From NCBI GenBank assembly GCA_025766275.1, contig JAFKAC010000159.1:40497-104496 (forward strand): 64,000 bases of DNA, written 5' to 3'. Shown here piece after piece: positions 46,143 through 57,500 of the stretch. Every line of letters starts with the position of its first letter. Positions within the stretch are counted from its first letter, which is position 1. A program made the translations under genes and the position numbers. The notes beneath the pieces were generated by a model. The model saw nothing but the letters and a program-made list of their open reading frames with translations, was not told where the DNA came from and did not search any database. The DNA comes from Lactarius indigo. Its lineage: Eukaryota > Basidiomycota > Agaricomycetes > Russulales > Russulaceae.

Positions 46143-46776
46143 TCAACTATCATTAGTATTTCCTAATTCCGAAGACATCTCCGATGCATGATCCAACCCA
46201 TCATCATGATACAAGCTATCTTCTGTTCCATGTGAAATATTGGAAACATCAATCCCTTCTGCCTCACACAGTGCCCTTACCATGAGGGAGAAGTCATTCA
46301 CACTCCTGTGTATATTCTCTGAGTCGGAAATGATATCCATGTCCACCTTGAAAGGTAAGATGGATGGAATGGATTGACAATGACAGGTACACACCTCATA
46401 TTCATTGAGTGAGCTTTCCTGCTCCTCCAAAGGATGTTGCACATCCGCCTTGAAAGGTAAGATGGAATAGGAAGAATTGATGGTGACAGGTACATACCAC
46501 ACATTGATTGATTGAACTTGTTTCTTGCTCCTCAGAAACATGTTCCAGCAGGGGTTTCAGACTGATGGTTTCAACATCACCATCTGAGCCATACATGTCA
46601 TCCTCATCAAATGATTGTGTATCAGAGGGTGAGTCGTCCACAGGATCGGAAAACATGGTGGGAGTGTGGAGAGGGGGGGAGCGGGAGATCCGCTTATGTT
46701 CGTGAATGGTGCTGGTGTACCGGGAGGGCTTTGATGTGGATGATACAAGTTTGCCTTTGGATGTGTGAGACTGCAT
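46143..46776 (-). CDS. KDZ passenger gene 1: small acidic protein, family unknown
   Basis: I do not recognise this gene. It appears to start with MQSHTSKGKL (46776), followed by a basic stretch and then long acidic parts (SFDEDDMYGSDGDVE; later DIISDSENIHRSV and EAEGIDVSNISHGTEDS), ending at 46143. Two exon-intron units are near copies: an intron GTATGTACCTGTCACC...CTTTCAAG and a second GTGTGTACCTGTCATTG...CTTTCAAG surround short exons, so the gene has grown by internal duplication. It is upstream of the transposase gene on the same strand, with about 230 bp between them. Confidence 0.45.
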
Positions 46777-46869
46777 GATTGGTCGTAGAGCAATAGAGTA
46801 GCTAAACCTGAAGCAATATAAATACCATGGACATGTGAAACAGGTTTGGCCTTGCTGAAGATACATGAA

Positions 46870-47370
46870 ACGCTGCCTGAGGATCTATGGTAATTGTTAG
46901 ACTACACCTCAATATATGACATGGCATGAATGTCGGACGGTCCGCTGTTTCAATGTCACATATGAATGGCGAAGGAATAATACTAGACATACAATACTCT
47001 AAACACATGCATATTTGATATGATCTATAGAAGGCATATGTGATACAACCTGCCAGCTTTACTACAGAGATATTCAGCCATGTATCCCACCTTTGCAATG
47101 TGCCGACCACTTAATGGAGATGTATTTAGGGTGTGAGTCGGGTTTATTCCGGATGGTCCGATGTATTAAGTCGCATGCCACTCAGCTTTGCAGAATCCCA
47201 CATATGGGAATCAAGTCATATGATGTACAACGTCACATGTTACAGATGGGTCACATGAAGCAAATGACAGATGGATCACATGAAACTGATTGCACACACG
47301 TCACATGTACCGATTCATTCAAATAGGGAAGTCCGACTACGTGATTACAAATTGTCCTAAAATGCATATT
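46870..47370. other. KDZ intergenic region
   Basis: No gene seen. AT-rich sequence with two of the dispersed palindromes (46933-46945 and 47149-47160) and several CACATGT/CATATG-type words. Confidence 0.5.
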
Positions 47371-47373
47371 CGA

Positions 47374-49258
47374 TTATTTACTGTGTGGGGGGGATCTCCG
47401 GCGATGGCCTGCGTGATGCAGCACTCCCACCTGAACGCGCAACTTGAAACATACGTTAGGTGTGCATGAAACAGCCAAGAAACACAAACTACTCACCTGA
47501 TGGTTGGCGCAGCGGCCCACCCGCAGAGGAATGGTGTGAGGCCACGGAATGGCGAGAGGTGACGGATGCGGCCTTGGAGGCAGGGGCACTCCCACCCAAT
47601 CGATCCACTTGAAACGCATGTCAGAGCGGGACATCCGCTATAAGAATAATACATACCCATCACTTGGCGGGGCTCCGAAACGACGCTTGAAGTTTTCGAT
47701 GATGCATTTGAACGCGCATCTGAAAGTTTGAGTAAAGATAAGGGGATTCCCGGCGAAGATGTGGCCTGGAGGCCAGGGGAATTAGTGGTGCTAGAAGCGG
47801 GCTGTCCGATGCCGGGGATAGAGGAAGAATCGACCCCCTGCTTCTCCAAGAGCACTCCCAGCATGAGGAGAGCGTCCTGCAACTTCTGGTTCGTTCGACG
47901 TCGTCCACGACGGTTCTCCTCCATCAATGTGGCCTGGTCCTTCTTCAAATCACGTATTTCGCTGGACAGTTCGTCCACCCGTTGCGCAAGAGCTTCAATT
48001 TGCGCATCCACAAGAATGCCTAGATATTATAAGTGATATCTCTGGCACATTCGCGTTCGGAAATATACCGGACTTACTCGGGGTTTGCGTGCATATGGAC
48101 GAGGCAGATCGGGCGTCCCCCATCCAATGCGGCCTGATGCCCCAGGATGCAGGCGGACTGCAGGTCTTGTGTAGAGTCGCACAGGCGACGCAAGCGGACG
48201 TCAGGCGCTTCACATTGGCCTGTGGCTTGCACGCCTTTGCTTTGCGAGTTATGCATGGGCCACACATATCCTGCAGCGAATATAGTAACCAATAAAACAA
48301 TAGAATAAGTCCACAATGCTCACCAGACCCGTGGCCTCAACTGTACTGTCCTCTTCAAGACGTGGGCGCTGTTTAGCACGAGGAGGGGATGAAATAACCA
48401 CCTCAACTTGCGACTTGCCGGACTTCCGAGGGGTTGTTTCCTCTGACTCCACAGTTGGTTCATCAGGGCTCTCCGGAGCAGGCCGCTTCTTGTTCCGCAG
48501 GCCATACGGATGCTTCGAAGGCTCAGATGGTGGTGGATCAGCTCGAGCCTTTCCCTTGTCAGGAAGCGTTGCACTTGCGAGGGACGACTCTGGTCTGAAT
48601 GGATGAGTTGAGCCATCCCCAGGATCATCTGTGGGATCGTCCGCAGGCTCGTCCGCGGAGCCATCTGCAGGCTCATCCGCCGGGTCATCCGCCAGGTCAT
48701 CTGCTGGTTCATCCATAGCGACTTGGCACAAGTGAGCGATGGAACAAGTGTATGCAGGGGACGTACAATCATCCACATATTCGTTGACAGGAGCCCACCA
48801 CATCTTCTTCGGCTGAATACCCTCCAGATACTTGCTTAGATCGATAGATGTGTATGCTTCGTGCCAGTCCGGACTTATTATCTCTTGTTTTTCACATAGA
48901 GATGCAATGTAATCGATGGTTACATTGTCCCAGTCTGGATCGCGGGACTCCCGCCTAGCGTTCCCCCACTCATATCCCATTACCTGGGCGACTGCATGAA
49001 GCCTGGGCTTCTTGGGGCGGTCTATATACCGTCTGAATATCGCACTAACTGTCTTCTATAACATGTATCAGTTTATTGCTCAGTATATTTATCGAACTGA
49101 CTTACCAGCTCCACACTGACATGCTTGTTGAGCATGGCCAGTTGCTCAGCCGTCGTAGGGACCTCCGCAACGTGTCTAATCGCTGCCAGGCACTTAGCAG
49201 CTATCACAAGCATGACAGTCTCATCCTTCGTCAATTCTGTGACAGCTTTCTTAGCCAT
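47374..49258 (-). CDS. KDZ passenger gene 2: cysteine cluster plus coiled coil, family unknown
   Basis: A multi-exon gene starting at MAKKAVTELTKDETV (49258). Order: a helical N-terminus, an exon KTVSAIFRRYIDRPKKPRLH...MGYEWGNARRE (about 49060-48950), a repeat of ADEPADDLADDPADEP type (about 48710-48620), a basic region (YGLRNKKRPAP), a cysteine cluster CGPC...C...CVAC...C (about 48270-48140), a coiled coil (IEALAQRVDELSSEIRDLKK, about 48005-47900) and a Pro-rich end near 47374. The Cys pattern C-x2-C-x6-C with C-x2-C-x5-C suggests zinc binding, and the coiled coil suggests dimerisation, so a DNA-binding role is plausible. It is divergent from passenger gene 3, with about 250 bp between the starts. 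Confidence 0.55.
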
Positions 49259-49510
49259 TGCAAGTGATGTGGCGGGGCGGGATATGCGGGGGAGATATGG
49301 GAGAGATATGCGCTCACAGAATAACCCCCAAAGAACCATGTCGGGCTCTATCGGACTTCCCACGACCCATGTCCGATGTCCGATCCCATGCTTCCAATCG
49401 AAGACAGATCACATGTACATATGCGTACACATCGAATCTGATTGGGACACGTTTGAAACAATAATATATTCGCTGAACTAGGCCTCCTCACTTCTCAGAG
49501 CACAGCAACT

Positions 49511-50545
49511 ATGTCCGACGCTCCCCGCTCTTCCCGCTCTCAGTCTCGCACATCTGAGCGATCCCAGCCCGCCCCAAGTAAGCCCCAGCCTCCTCCCATC
49601 AAGCCCATGCCTGCTCCCATCAAGCCCCCTAATCGTGCTAAGTCCAAGTCGATGGGACCTCCGCCGGCCCCAAAAGCAGCTGTGGAAGATGATGGCTTTG
49701 ACTTTCTGTCAAGCGTTCCATCTCCAGTCATTCCACTCCCCAAGGCGGTGGGTAACAAGGATGTACGCACCAAGGTATGGAATTAGATCACTATATGCCT
49801 GATACATACTAACATCGTCCCCTACAGCCTGATGCGAAGAGGATGAAGGTCCGGGGTGCATCCCCACTCGACGACTTCATGGACCTCATCCCTGCATCTC
49901 AAAGGCTCGTGGGTCGCCCGCAGGGAGGTCCGGCGGGCTCCGCAGCTAAGGGGAAACCCTCTGCTGCTGTTGTTGACTTATCCCTAGTGGACTCGACGTC
50001 TGCAGAGACGCAGGTATGTCTAAGTGTGCTTTATATCATATTCACACATTACCTCTATTCTAGGATTCGGATATCATGGATATCGATGGTGCAGATCCTG
50101 AACGACTGCCCAATGTTCCTAAGACCTCTGATAGAAAGGCGGGCGTTCCGAAAGCACGGGTACGTATTTATACATCTATTACACACATCCCACAGATCCT
50201 AAAGACATGTGCATACAGCCCATCACATCGGACAAGTCGCAGGACGTCCGCAGTGGGGTGACTCGCCCTGTAACTCGTAGTGCTGCAGAGCTCCCCACAA
50301 AGCTGTCTGCATCTCCCGGGACATCCGCTCCCACCGGCACCATGCATCCGATGGGTATCACCATCCCTGCCACCACAAAGCCCCAAGACCTTGGCGAATT
50401 GGATGCCAGGACAGCTGCGCTCAAGATTCGGCTTGCACAACTGTGGGAAACAGTCACCAAGCTTAGGGCTAATTTGAAAGACATAAATGACGAGCTTCAC
50501 AAGGTAGTTCTTGAGATTGAACAGACTGCGGCTGCCCTCGGGTGA
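49511..50545 (+). CDS. KDZ passenger gene 3: Pro/Ser-rich protein with C-terminal coiled coil
   Basis: I do not recognise the family. Exons start at MSDAPRSSRSQSRTSERSQP (49511) and are joined by GT-AG introns at about 49775-49828, 50014-50064 and 50162-50220. The N-terminal half is disordered (PPPIKPMPAPIKPP), the middle carries DGFDFLSS, PLDDFMDLIPASQR and DSDIMDID, and the last exon ends in a helical coil (LDARTAALKIRLAQLWETV...LHKVVLEIEQTAAALG, stop at 50543-50545). Coil plus disorder suggests a partner or scaffold protein. Its start is close to the divergent start of gene 2, so the two probably share a promoter region (49259-49510). Confidence 0.55.
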
Positions 50546-51152
50546 TCCGCACTATTGCGTAGCCCATGTAACATGTCATATGTAGCTGTCGATCAAATGG
50601 AACACATAGCGGATATAGTTGGTCGGATTTCCGCTTCTCCCGATGCCTGTACCATGTTATATGTAAATGTCAATTGAATGGGCTGTATGGCGGATATACA
50701 TAGCCGGACGTCCGCTTTGCCCGATACATGTACTACGACCATTATATCATCACATATGTCCACTCTGATATCAAATCCTTAAGTGCTCCTTTCTGCCCCA
50801 TCTGTTGTCTCCACATGTCCATACATGTTTCACATATGTCTCATCTTCAGGTGCAGAGGTCCACTATTAGAACATTGTAATACCAAGTCATGCCATGGCT
50901 ATTACACGTCGGGACATCCTCTTGCACAATATGATACCCCACATTGCTCAAACAGTTTCATTGTATTGGTGCTTGATGTCGGACCATTCCCGACCATCAT
51001 CCGATTCTCTATTGTATCACAGGAACATATTTAATGACTGGCCATCACAATGAGATGCTCATATCCATCCACTTAAGCGTCACACCTAGTACATTTGTCC
51101 ATCCTCTCAATCACCATACCTTGTCCATCTATCCATCCTCATCTCATCCATT
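50546..51152 (+). other. KDZ intergenic region with palindromes
   Basis: No gene seen. Contains the palindromes at 50622-50636 and 50703-50717, within two related segments (ATGTAAC/ATATGTA...AGCGGATATA) that look like an imperfect duplication. Confidence 0.5.
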
Positions 51153-53250
51153 ATGCAGAATGAATACCTCGATGATTCTGATGGTAGCGGAGATCCCTCA
51201 AGCTTACAGAGCTATGGGGAGCAATCTGTTAACACAGGATTCTCTATTACCCCTCGAGATGGAGACATTCTACTAGAATATCTCGATAAGTTCCAAGAGG
51301 CTGATACTCATGATCGCACTAGGATTGTTGAGAAGGCTATGGGAGAGCTGTATCATCTCCGCCCTGCTAATACACCCTTTGACAAGAAGGATGCAAGAAA
51401 GGCATGTTTCACTATGAATATCGGACCATCCTTCTCATTTCCCATCCCAGAAAATCCACAAGTGGTTTTATAACCACTATGTCCGCCCCAAGCGTCAATA
51501 CATCAAGTTTACTCGTAAATGGTCCGCCAGGAACACATTCTATCATCTGAACCGTGATGAGGTCTTAAGGCTTGCAAAGGAGACCTCTGGGACAGAACCG
51601 GGAAGTCCTGCATTCATAGGAGCCCTTCAGGATGCAACCACTGCTCTATGGAATGAACTGTCTATTGAGGATCAAGAGGAGTATCAAGAGTCTGCTAGGG
51701 AGTGGTCAGAGAAGACACCACCAAAGAACATTCAATCAAGGTATGCACATATCCAAATCACCTGTTGATTGATTCCTCATATACCTCCTATGTAGGATGG
51801 CATCCTCTCTGCGTGAGCGGATCATCCAGGACTTCCAAAGTCAGCTTTATAAGACATGCGGAATCTGCTCCATTGTCCTAACCGCATATGAGGGTGAAGA
51901 CAATGACCTCAAGATAGGCTTGTAAGCAATCAAATACATATCCCTTGGTCATGTCCGCTGAGCGTTGGTTGATCCGATCTTAGCAATGATGTCAACAGTA
52001 TATTGCAGGATGGAAAGGACTTTCGGAAGTTCTGTCCAGACTGGAAGAGTGCTGCCCTCTGGCAGCAATGGGCTCAATTTGGGATGCAGTGCTTTGGCCA
52101 AAGGTATGTTATGCCCATCATCTTGTCTCAAGTGATTACATCTAATAAATGCATGCCTCAGATACTGTGAAGGAACGTCCGAAAAGGGACCTCTCAAAGA
52201 CCATCACCACCCCAATCCCCCTTGTGTTCAATGCAGATGGATTCCCGGAGCTCCCGACAGTTGTTTCCCATGATAGATATAAAGCTAAGGTTGTTCAAAC
52301 ATTGCTGAGGGACTATTGCACTGCACATATCCGTGAGTCATTCTTCAATTCATGTGCTGCAGTATGTCACATATGTGAATAAGGATAATGTCACTGGAAT
52401 CGAGAACCAGACCATTCCATGGGGTTCATTGTCAAGTGATCCATCTGCCCTGGATAGATGAGGAATGTATTCCATATGATTTTGAGTGGAAGGACCCATC
52501 CAAGATCCGGATTGATGAGGTCTTTCGCCTTCTAGACCATTGGAGGGATAGGCAAGACCAAGGTATTGATCCCCTGATGTGGGTTCCGACATGCCCACTC
52601 TTCAATGATACGAGGCAGCCTACAATACATAAGCGGAACATCCGACGTGCTCAACCCAAGCAATCAGATGGATCTGACGAAGAGTCCTTTGACCTTCACT
52701 ATAATGAGGACTCTAATCCTCAGGGTGACAAGACTGATGATTCTTTGGATGAATCATCTGTCCATGATGAGCCATCTGACCATTCATGGGCTGCGGAATC
52801 TCCTCCACTTCATGGGTCTCAGGATGAAACTGATCCTGGTGAGTATGGCTGCTATCATGGTGTTTTCATTTATTCATGATATATGTTTAGGGAATGACGG
52901 AACACCCGACTCTCCAGGATATAAATCTTCAAATATCAATAGATCATCATCATCAGGTTTGTACCTCGTCCATATCCCATCACAGCTACCCAGATATACT
53001 AGCATCCCAACTTTCAGATATAGCAGGTCCATCAGATACACACCATGTGCAGGAAATGAAGGAACTCAATACTAGCCCACTTATAGAGAAAAGGAAACGA
53101 TTTATCAAGGTGTCAGAGAAGATCAAGTGAGTACTTTCAATGCAATAGTTTCCCAGCCATTAATCCCGCTTTTCTAATCATTCTCCAGGAATTTGGACAC
53201 TGGCAGGGGTGCAGCAAAAGTTCATCCTAGCTATCTAGCCAGGTAGTCTA
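51153..53250 (+). CDS. KDZ passenger gene 4: large protein of unknown family
   Basis: A multi-exon gene beginning at MQNEYLDDSDGSGDPSSLQS (51153). The first exon ends near 51399 with what looks like a GC donor (GCATGT). Later exons encode a basic, aromatic-rich domain (IHKWFYNHYVRPKRQYIKF, TRKWSARNTFYHLNRDE, about 51460-51560), ALWNELSIEDQEEYQESAREW, RERIIQDFQSQLYKTCG, IPLVFNADGFPELP (about 52220), then DEECIPYDFEWKDPSKIRIDEV...HWRDRQDQG (about 52460-52565) and a long acidic tail. One single-base shift near 52450 interrupts WIDEEC. I recall similar proteins being repeated in mushroom genomes but know no function, so the role stays open. The end near 53250 is uncertain. Confidence 0.5.
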
Positions 53251-54277
53251 TATGTACATTTCCATACTGGAATATCTGCACATGCTTTCCACTTACTACT
53301 TAATATTCTCCTGTACTAATCCTATCATTTGTTGACCAGTAGTATGTGCATATGAGCTTCGGGATATCCGCACTTCCACAACCATATTCAAGTCCGGTAA
53401 ATACCTGCAATGTCTATAGAGATCTTACGGGGTTAAACCACCAATTGAAAGATTGGGGACCCATTTATATCTCTACACATCCAATTAGGAAGTCCCGTCG
53501 TATATCCTTATGAGGTCCCTATCCTGTATTCACCTTATTACTCCCCTGTATTTCCTTTCACCAACACCCACTAGCCTGCATTTGTATGTATTCACAAGCG
53601 GGAACTCCGCTCTAGCTCACTGTGCCTTGACTCTGTCTGTTGTCTCTGACACTTATAAGCAGTCACCACATACTTGTGATCAAATATTCCATTTCTGCTC
53701 ATTTTATTGAATATAGATGACCTCTGGATACTCCACATAGACTAGTAGCCTCTATGACCTCAATGCATTTCCATTGTATTTATGAAGTCCGTTGGAGATC
53801 CCCAACTATTTCCAACCCACCTATCGTCAGTTACACTATCAATTATCAGAGTTGTCATGATTGGTATATTATTATTAGATAACCTCTGAATAGACTACAT
53901 AGTAGCCTGTATGATCTCTGTTCATTTATATTTTACTTATGATGACCCTCAGAGATCCCCGACTATCTCCGACCCACCTGTTGTCAATTAGACTATCAAT
54001 TATAGCGGGTGTCCCGATTGGTATATTATTATTAGATATTCCTCCCTAATATGCATAGACTATCAATTGACATTCACCCATGATCAGACACTCCTTATAT
54101 ATTCTGTTTCACTTGTATTCATTTGATGTGCTTGCACATATCTGAGTGGATGGTCTTATATGCCTGAGTCTTGCTCCTTTGATTGATTACACATCACCTT
54201 TGGATACTACACATATAATAGCCACCTCTAAGCCTTTCTATTCTGTGTTCGAGTAACTCATCAATCCCCAACTATTC
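53250..54277. repeat. KDZ right subterminal repeats
   Basis: No gene. A unit reading about GAGATCCCCGACTATCTCCGACC...ACTATCAATTAT...GATTGGTATATTATTATTAGATA occurs at roughly 53800-53885 and 53950-54040, and its first half recurs in the TIR (from about 54268). A weaker relative lies inside the left end (about 41815-41870). Confidence 0.7.
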
Positions 54278-54427
54278 CCGACTATCTCCGACCCAGCCGA
54301 CGTCGGTTGGAGTATCAATTATGGCGGAATCTCCGCCGTCGGCCGGCGCCGGCTGAGTATGAACTATTAAAGAATCTCACCGTCGGTTGGGGTATCAATT
54401 ACATAAGCCACCGCTGATCATTATGTG
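54278..54427 (+). repeat. KDZ right terminal inverted repeat
   Basis: Reverse complement of 41429-41580 with few mismatches; contains GGCGGA-ATC-TCCGCC (54323-54337). Followed by the GTACCCCC target copy at 54428-54435. Confidence 0.9.
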
Positions 54428-54435
54428 GTACCCCC

Positions 54436-54544
54436 TCAACAGCGCGCCAGCGATTGGCTTAATGGAGTGGCAGGAGAATCAGACGATGTAAAAGACATTA
54501 TCCTCCAACAATTGTGGAAGAAGGAGGGTTTTCAGGACGCCTGA
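54436..54544 (+). pseudogene. Ty3-3 gag, 3' end after KDZ
   Basis: The last 36 codons of gag: QQRASDWLNGVAGESDDVKD, then ILQQLWKKEGFQDA and TGA at 54542-54544. They join VQEVPP at 41428 in frame across one copy of the duplication. The segment matches the Ty3-1 and Ty3-2 gag C-terminus (AKEWLTGVANA.DDVKDLILQDLWGKEGF). Confidence 0.88.
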
Positions 54545-57500
54545 ACCCATCGGCCTGGGTAAGGGCAGTTAATTGTAACAGTGTAATCATGACTCGCTAT
54601 CGTTCTATGAGAGTTCCAGTATCGATTCGCACCAGTTACGCAATGGCCGACATACGCGCATTAGTCGACTCAGGAGCAACCCATTGCTTCATGAAACCCT
54701 CCTTCGCAAAAAGGATGGGACTCGGGACAAAATTACTTGACGTCCTGAAGAAAATATGGAACATTGACAACACAGAAAACAAATCGGGGCGTATTACCCA
54801 TTATACGACGTTGATGTTCAAACTAAAGGCATCCATAAGGAAATTCGCTTCCTTATTACAGACATCGGCAATGAAGATATTGTACTAGGCTATCCTTGGC
54901 TTGCCATCTATGACCCGCATATCAAGTGGTCGCAAGCAGCCATTCACGAGGATATGCTTCCCATTGTTATTCGCTCAACCAACCCTTATATCAAAACAAC
55001 ACCATTGGTAGCGGCAACTACTGTTCAAACTGACGACTATGAAGTAGTACACTCTTGTGTCGTCACGGACGAACAACGGCAGCAGTTTGAAGAAGAGTGT
55101 CGGATCAGAGCCACTGCCACTGATCTCGCCATTGCGCTCAACAATATGTCACTAAAGCTGAGTTACCCCCCGAATATCGTGAATTTGAATGTCTCTTCAG
55201 CGAAGAAGCATCGGACAGGTTTCCGCCCAGCAGGCCCTGGGATCACGCCATCGAATTCAAACCAGGAACCGCTGACGCCATCGACTGTAAGATATACCCT
55301 ATGACACAGGAAGAGGACAAAAAGCTACGCGAATGGATCAACGAACAGCTCAAGAAGGGATATATACGACCTTCTAAGTCTCCATACGCATCATCTTTCT
55401 TCTTTATCAAAAAGAAAGATGGGAAACTACGACCTGTTCAAGACTATCGGAAAATAAATGCCGTCACTATTCGCAATCAGTACCCTCTCCCCTCATCTCC
55501 GACCTCATCACAGATCTCAGTAATGCCCACATCTACACCAAAACTTGACGTCAGATGGGGGTATAACAACGTGCGCATTAAAGAGGGAGATGAAGAGAAA
55601 GCGGCATTCAAAACGCGCTATGGATTATTTGAACCAACGGTGATGTTTTTCGGCCTAACCAACTCCCCCGCAACATTCCAGACAATGATGAACTTCATCT
55701 TCAGGGATATCATCGTGAAACATGAAAAACGGGGCACCGTTATTCGTGTTTACATGGACGACATCGGCATCGCAACCGGACTCACGCACTCCCTATCGGA
55801 TCATATAGAAGCGGTCAAGGACGTACTCCGCGGTTCCGCGGAGCATGATTTATATTACAAACTCGAAAAGTGCCTCTTCCACTCCCCATGTATGGATTAC
55901 CTGGGGTAATCCTTGAAAAGGGGGTGACACGCATGGACCCTGTCAAAATTTCGGGTATCAAGGATTGGCCCACACCAACCAAGGTCAAGGACGTCCGCTC
56001 TTTCTCGGCTTTCTGCAATTTTTACCGACCCTTCATACGAGGTTTCGCAACCAAAGCACGACCTCTCAACAAACTCACGCGCAAAGATACCGAATGGCAC
56101 TGGGGACGGAAGAAGAGAAGCATTTCAAGACATTAAAACCCTTGTTACTAGTGAACCCGTCCTAGCACATCCGGATCTCACCCAACAATTCGAACTAGAA
56201 GTCGCGCGTCCGTCTTTGCTACGGTGCAGTCCTTCTTCAACGCAAGGCAGATGGAAACGACACCCCATTGGCTATTACTCATCTACCCTTAATGAAGCCG
56301 AGCGAAACTATGACTTTACGACCTTGAACTCCTGGCGATCGTCAAGGCCTTCCGCCACTGGAGACCCCTTTTGGCAGGCTCTCCCCACAAGATCAAAGTA
56401 TTCTCGGACCACCTCAACTTACAATACTGGAAATCACACAGAAATCAGTAGACGCGTAGCCAGGGAAGTACCTCGAACTTTCGAATATGATTTCGAAATT
56501 CACCACATCAAGGGAACTTCTAATGGACGCGCCGACACACTATCACGAAGACCAGATTACGACCAAGGAGAAAACGACAATGAAGGAATAACGGTACTAC
56601 CAGAGAGCGTCTTCGTGCGCGCCACCACACTAGAAGAACCGCAACATCCACATTGGAGACCCGAAATCCTACCAGTAGAAATGACTCCAGAACATCCAAT
56701 CTACGAACAGGACATAGCTAAGTTGAAACCCTGGGTCGACGCTCACAAACTAAAAGACATTGAAGGGACATGGTATAAAGATGGACGGCGAGTGGTCACG
56801 GTGGTATTCACGACAAACGCACCATCATTGCCGCTCACCATGACTCTCCTGTATACGGTCACCCGGGAATCAAACGCACTCTCCAGCTCACCGAACGACA
56901 TTACTGGTGGCCACAAATGAAGAACGATGTCCAAGACTACGTTAAAGGCTGTGCGGAATGCCAGCGGCACAAAGTCAACCTTCGTCCCATTAGAGCGCTC
57001 TACAACCCATTTACCCCAAACCGGAAGCCCTGCCATTCGAAACTATTGCAGTGGATTTTATCACCAAGCTCCCTATCTCTCGGGGCTACGACTCTATCCT
57101 CACGGTAACAGATCACGATTGTACCAAAGCTGCCGTCTTCATCCCCTGTAATGAAGAAATAACAGCCGAAGGAACGGCCACCCTGTACGTTTCACATGTA
57201 TTCCCACGATTCGGACTCCCCTCGCGTGTTATCAGGACCGAGACCCCCGCTTCGCATCTAAGTTTATGCGGGAGATATGCAAAATCCTTGGCATCAGCCA
57301 AAATATCTCAACGCATATCACCCCAGAACCGATGGCCAATCGGAGCGAACGAATCAATGGCTAGAGCAATACCTCCGCTTCTGGGTAAATGAGCGACAAG
57401 ACGACTGGGTTCGCTATCTGCCTATGGCAGAATTCACGCATAACAATTGGCCTAATGAAACCACACGGGAGTCCCCCTTCTTTCTCTTATCTGGGTTCAA

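Larger units (their letters stand above)
41429..54427 (-). mobile_element. KDZ-superfamily DNA transposon, 13.0 kb, with passenger genes
   Basis: Near-identical inverted repeats of about 150 bp bound the element, flanked by the 8-bp duplication GTACCCCC (41421-41428 and 54428-54435). Removing it rejoins Ty3-3 gag in frame. It encodes a KDZ (Kyakuja-Dileera-Zisupton) transposase with a CxC2 cysteine cluster on the minus strand, plus four further intron-containing genes on both strands. It lies inside Ty3-3, whose LTRs are nearly identical, so it is among the youngest insertions here. KDZ elements with long TIRs, 8-bp duplications and extra genes are known in basidiomycetes. I did not recognise a TET/JBP gene in this copy. 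Confidence 0.93.

Noticed and set aside
41429..54427. TET/JBP dioxygenase gene inside the KDZ element
   Set aside because: Such genes are known passengers of fungal KDZ elements, so I looked for an HxD...H dioxygenase pattern in the open frames and did not recognise one. A short or badly spliced copy could be missed.
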